DNA from: JBAZDV01 sp041669745
GTDB lineage: Archaea > Thermoplasmatota > Thermoplasmata > Methanomassiliicoccales > Methanomethylophilaceae
Length of the DNA stretch: 5,711 nt
Direction: 5' to 3'
Assembly (NCBI GenBank): GCA_041669745.1
Contig: JBAYAO010000082.1
Location: 1 to 5,711, forward strand
Shown piece after piece: positions 5,692 to 5,711 of the stretch. Both the position numbers and the translations under genes were made by a program. The notes below the pieces were generated by a model. That model did not search any database, was not told where the DNA came from, and worked only from the letters and a program-made list of their open reading frames with translations. Position 1 is the first letter of the stretch. Every line of letters starts with the position of its first letter.

Positions 5692-5699
5692 GTATTTAA
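5692..5699 (-). promoter_or_regulatory. TATA box of tRNA-Gly
   Basis: The minus strand reads TTAAATAC. Its centre lies about 28 bases before the first base of the mature tRNA, predicting a 5' leader of about two bases. Confidence 0.65.
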
Positions 5700-5711
5700 T
5701 CATGATGATTG

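Noticed and set aside
1..5711. CRISPR array, insertion sequence or defence system
   Set aside because: No spaced repeats, transposase motifs or defence-gene domains were seen. The genes present are housekeeping or conserved unknowns.

Overview
The window looks like a chromosomal segment of a euryarchaeon. The evidence is archaeal TATA boxes placed about 26 bases before transcript or start-codon ends, start codons without leaders, an archaeosine synthase (ArcS), an archaeal UPF0200 P-loop protein, a catalytic plus regulatory aspartate carbamoyltransferase pair, a tRNA gene with no encoded CCA, and a 5S rRNA gene with its own promoter. A Thermoplasmata or Methanomassiliicoccales-type methanogen would fit, but that placement is inference. 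Base composition looks close to balanced.

Layout. Positions 1-125 hold a 5S rRNA gene on the minus strand with its own TATA box at 151-158. Positions 195-3169 hold a tight leftward gene string, read in the order pyrB, pyrI, UPF0200 P-loop protein, an 87-residue unknown protein and a DUF92 membrane protein. The first four genes overlap or lie within 2 bases of each other. The DUF92 gene also has a TATA box exactly placed for a start of its own. Positions 3170-3264 are a compact divergent promoter. Positions 3265-4947 encode ArcS on the plus strand. Positions 4948-5594 have no intact gene. They contain a possible arcS terminator, an unassigned TATA box, a 9-bp inverted repeat, and on the minus strand what looks like a frameshifted gene remnant with a cysteine-rich pattern. 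Positions 5595-5667 hold tRNA-Gly(TCC) on the minus strand with its TATA box at 5692-5699.

Functionally, pyrB and pyrI make the second enzyme of pyrimidine biosynthesis and its allosteric subunit. ArcS, tRNA-Gly and 5S rRNA belong to the translation apparatus. The UPF0200, 87-residue and DUF92 proteins have no certain role, but their coupling to pyrBI means they are likely expressed with it. Most of the window is ordinary housekeeping. The parts most worth a second look are the gene-poor stretch 4948-5594, the altered Walker A motif in the UPF0200 protein, and the unknown 87-residue protein.
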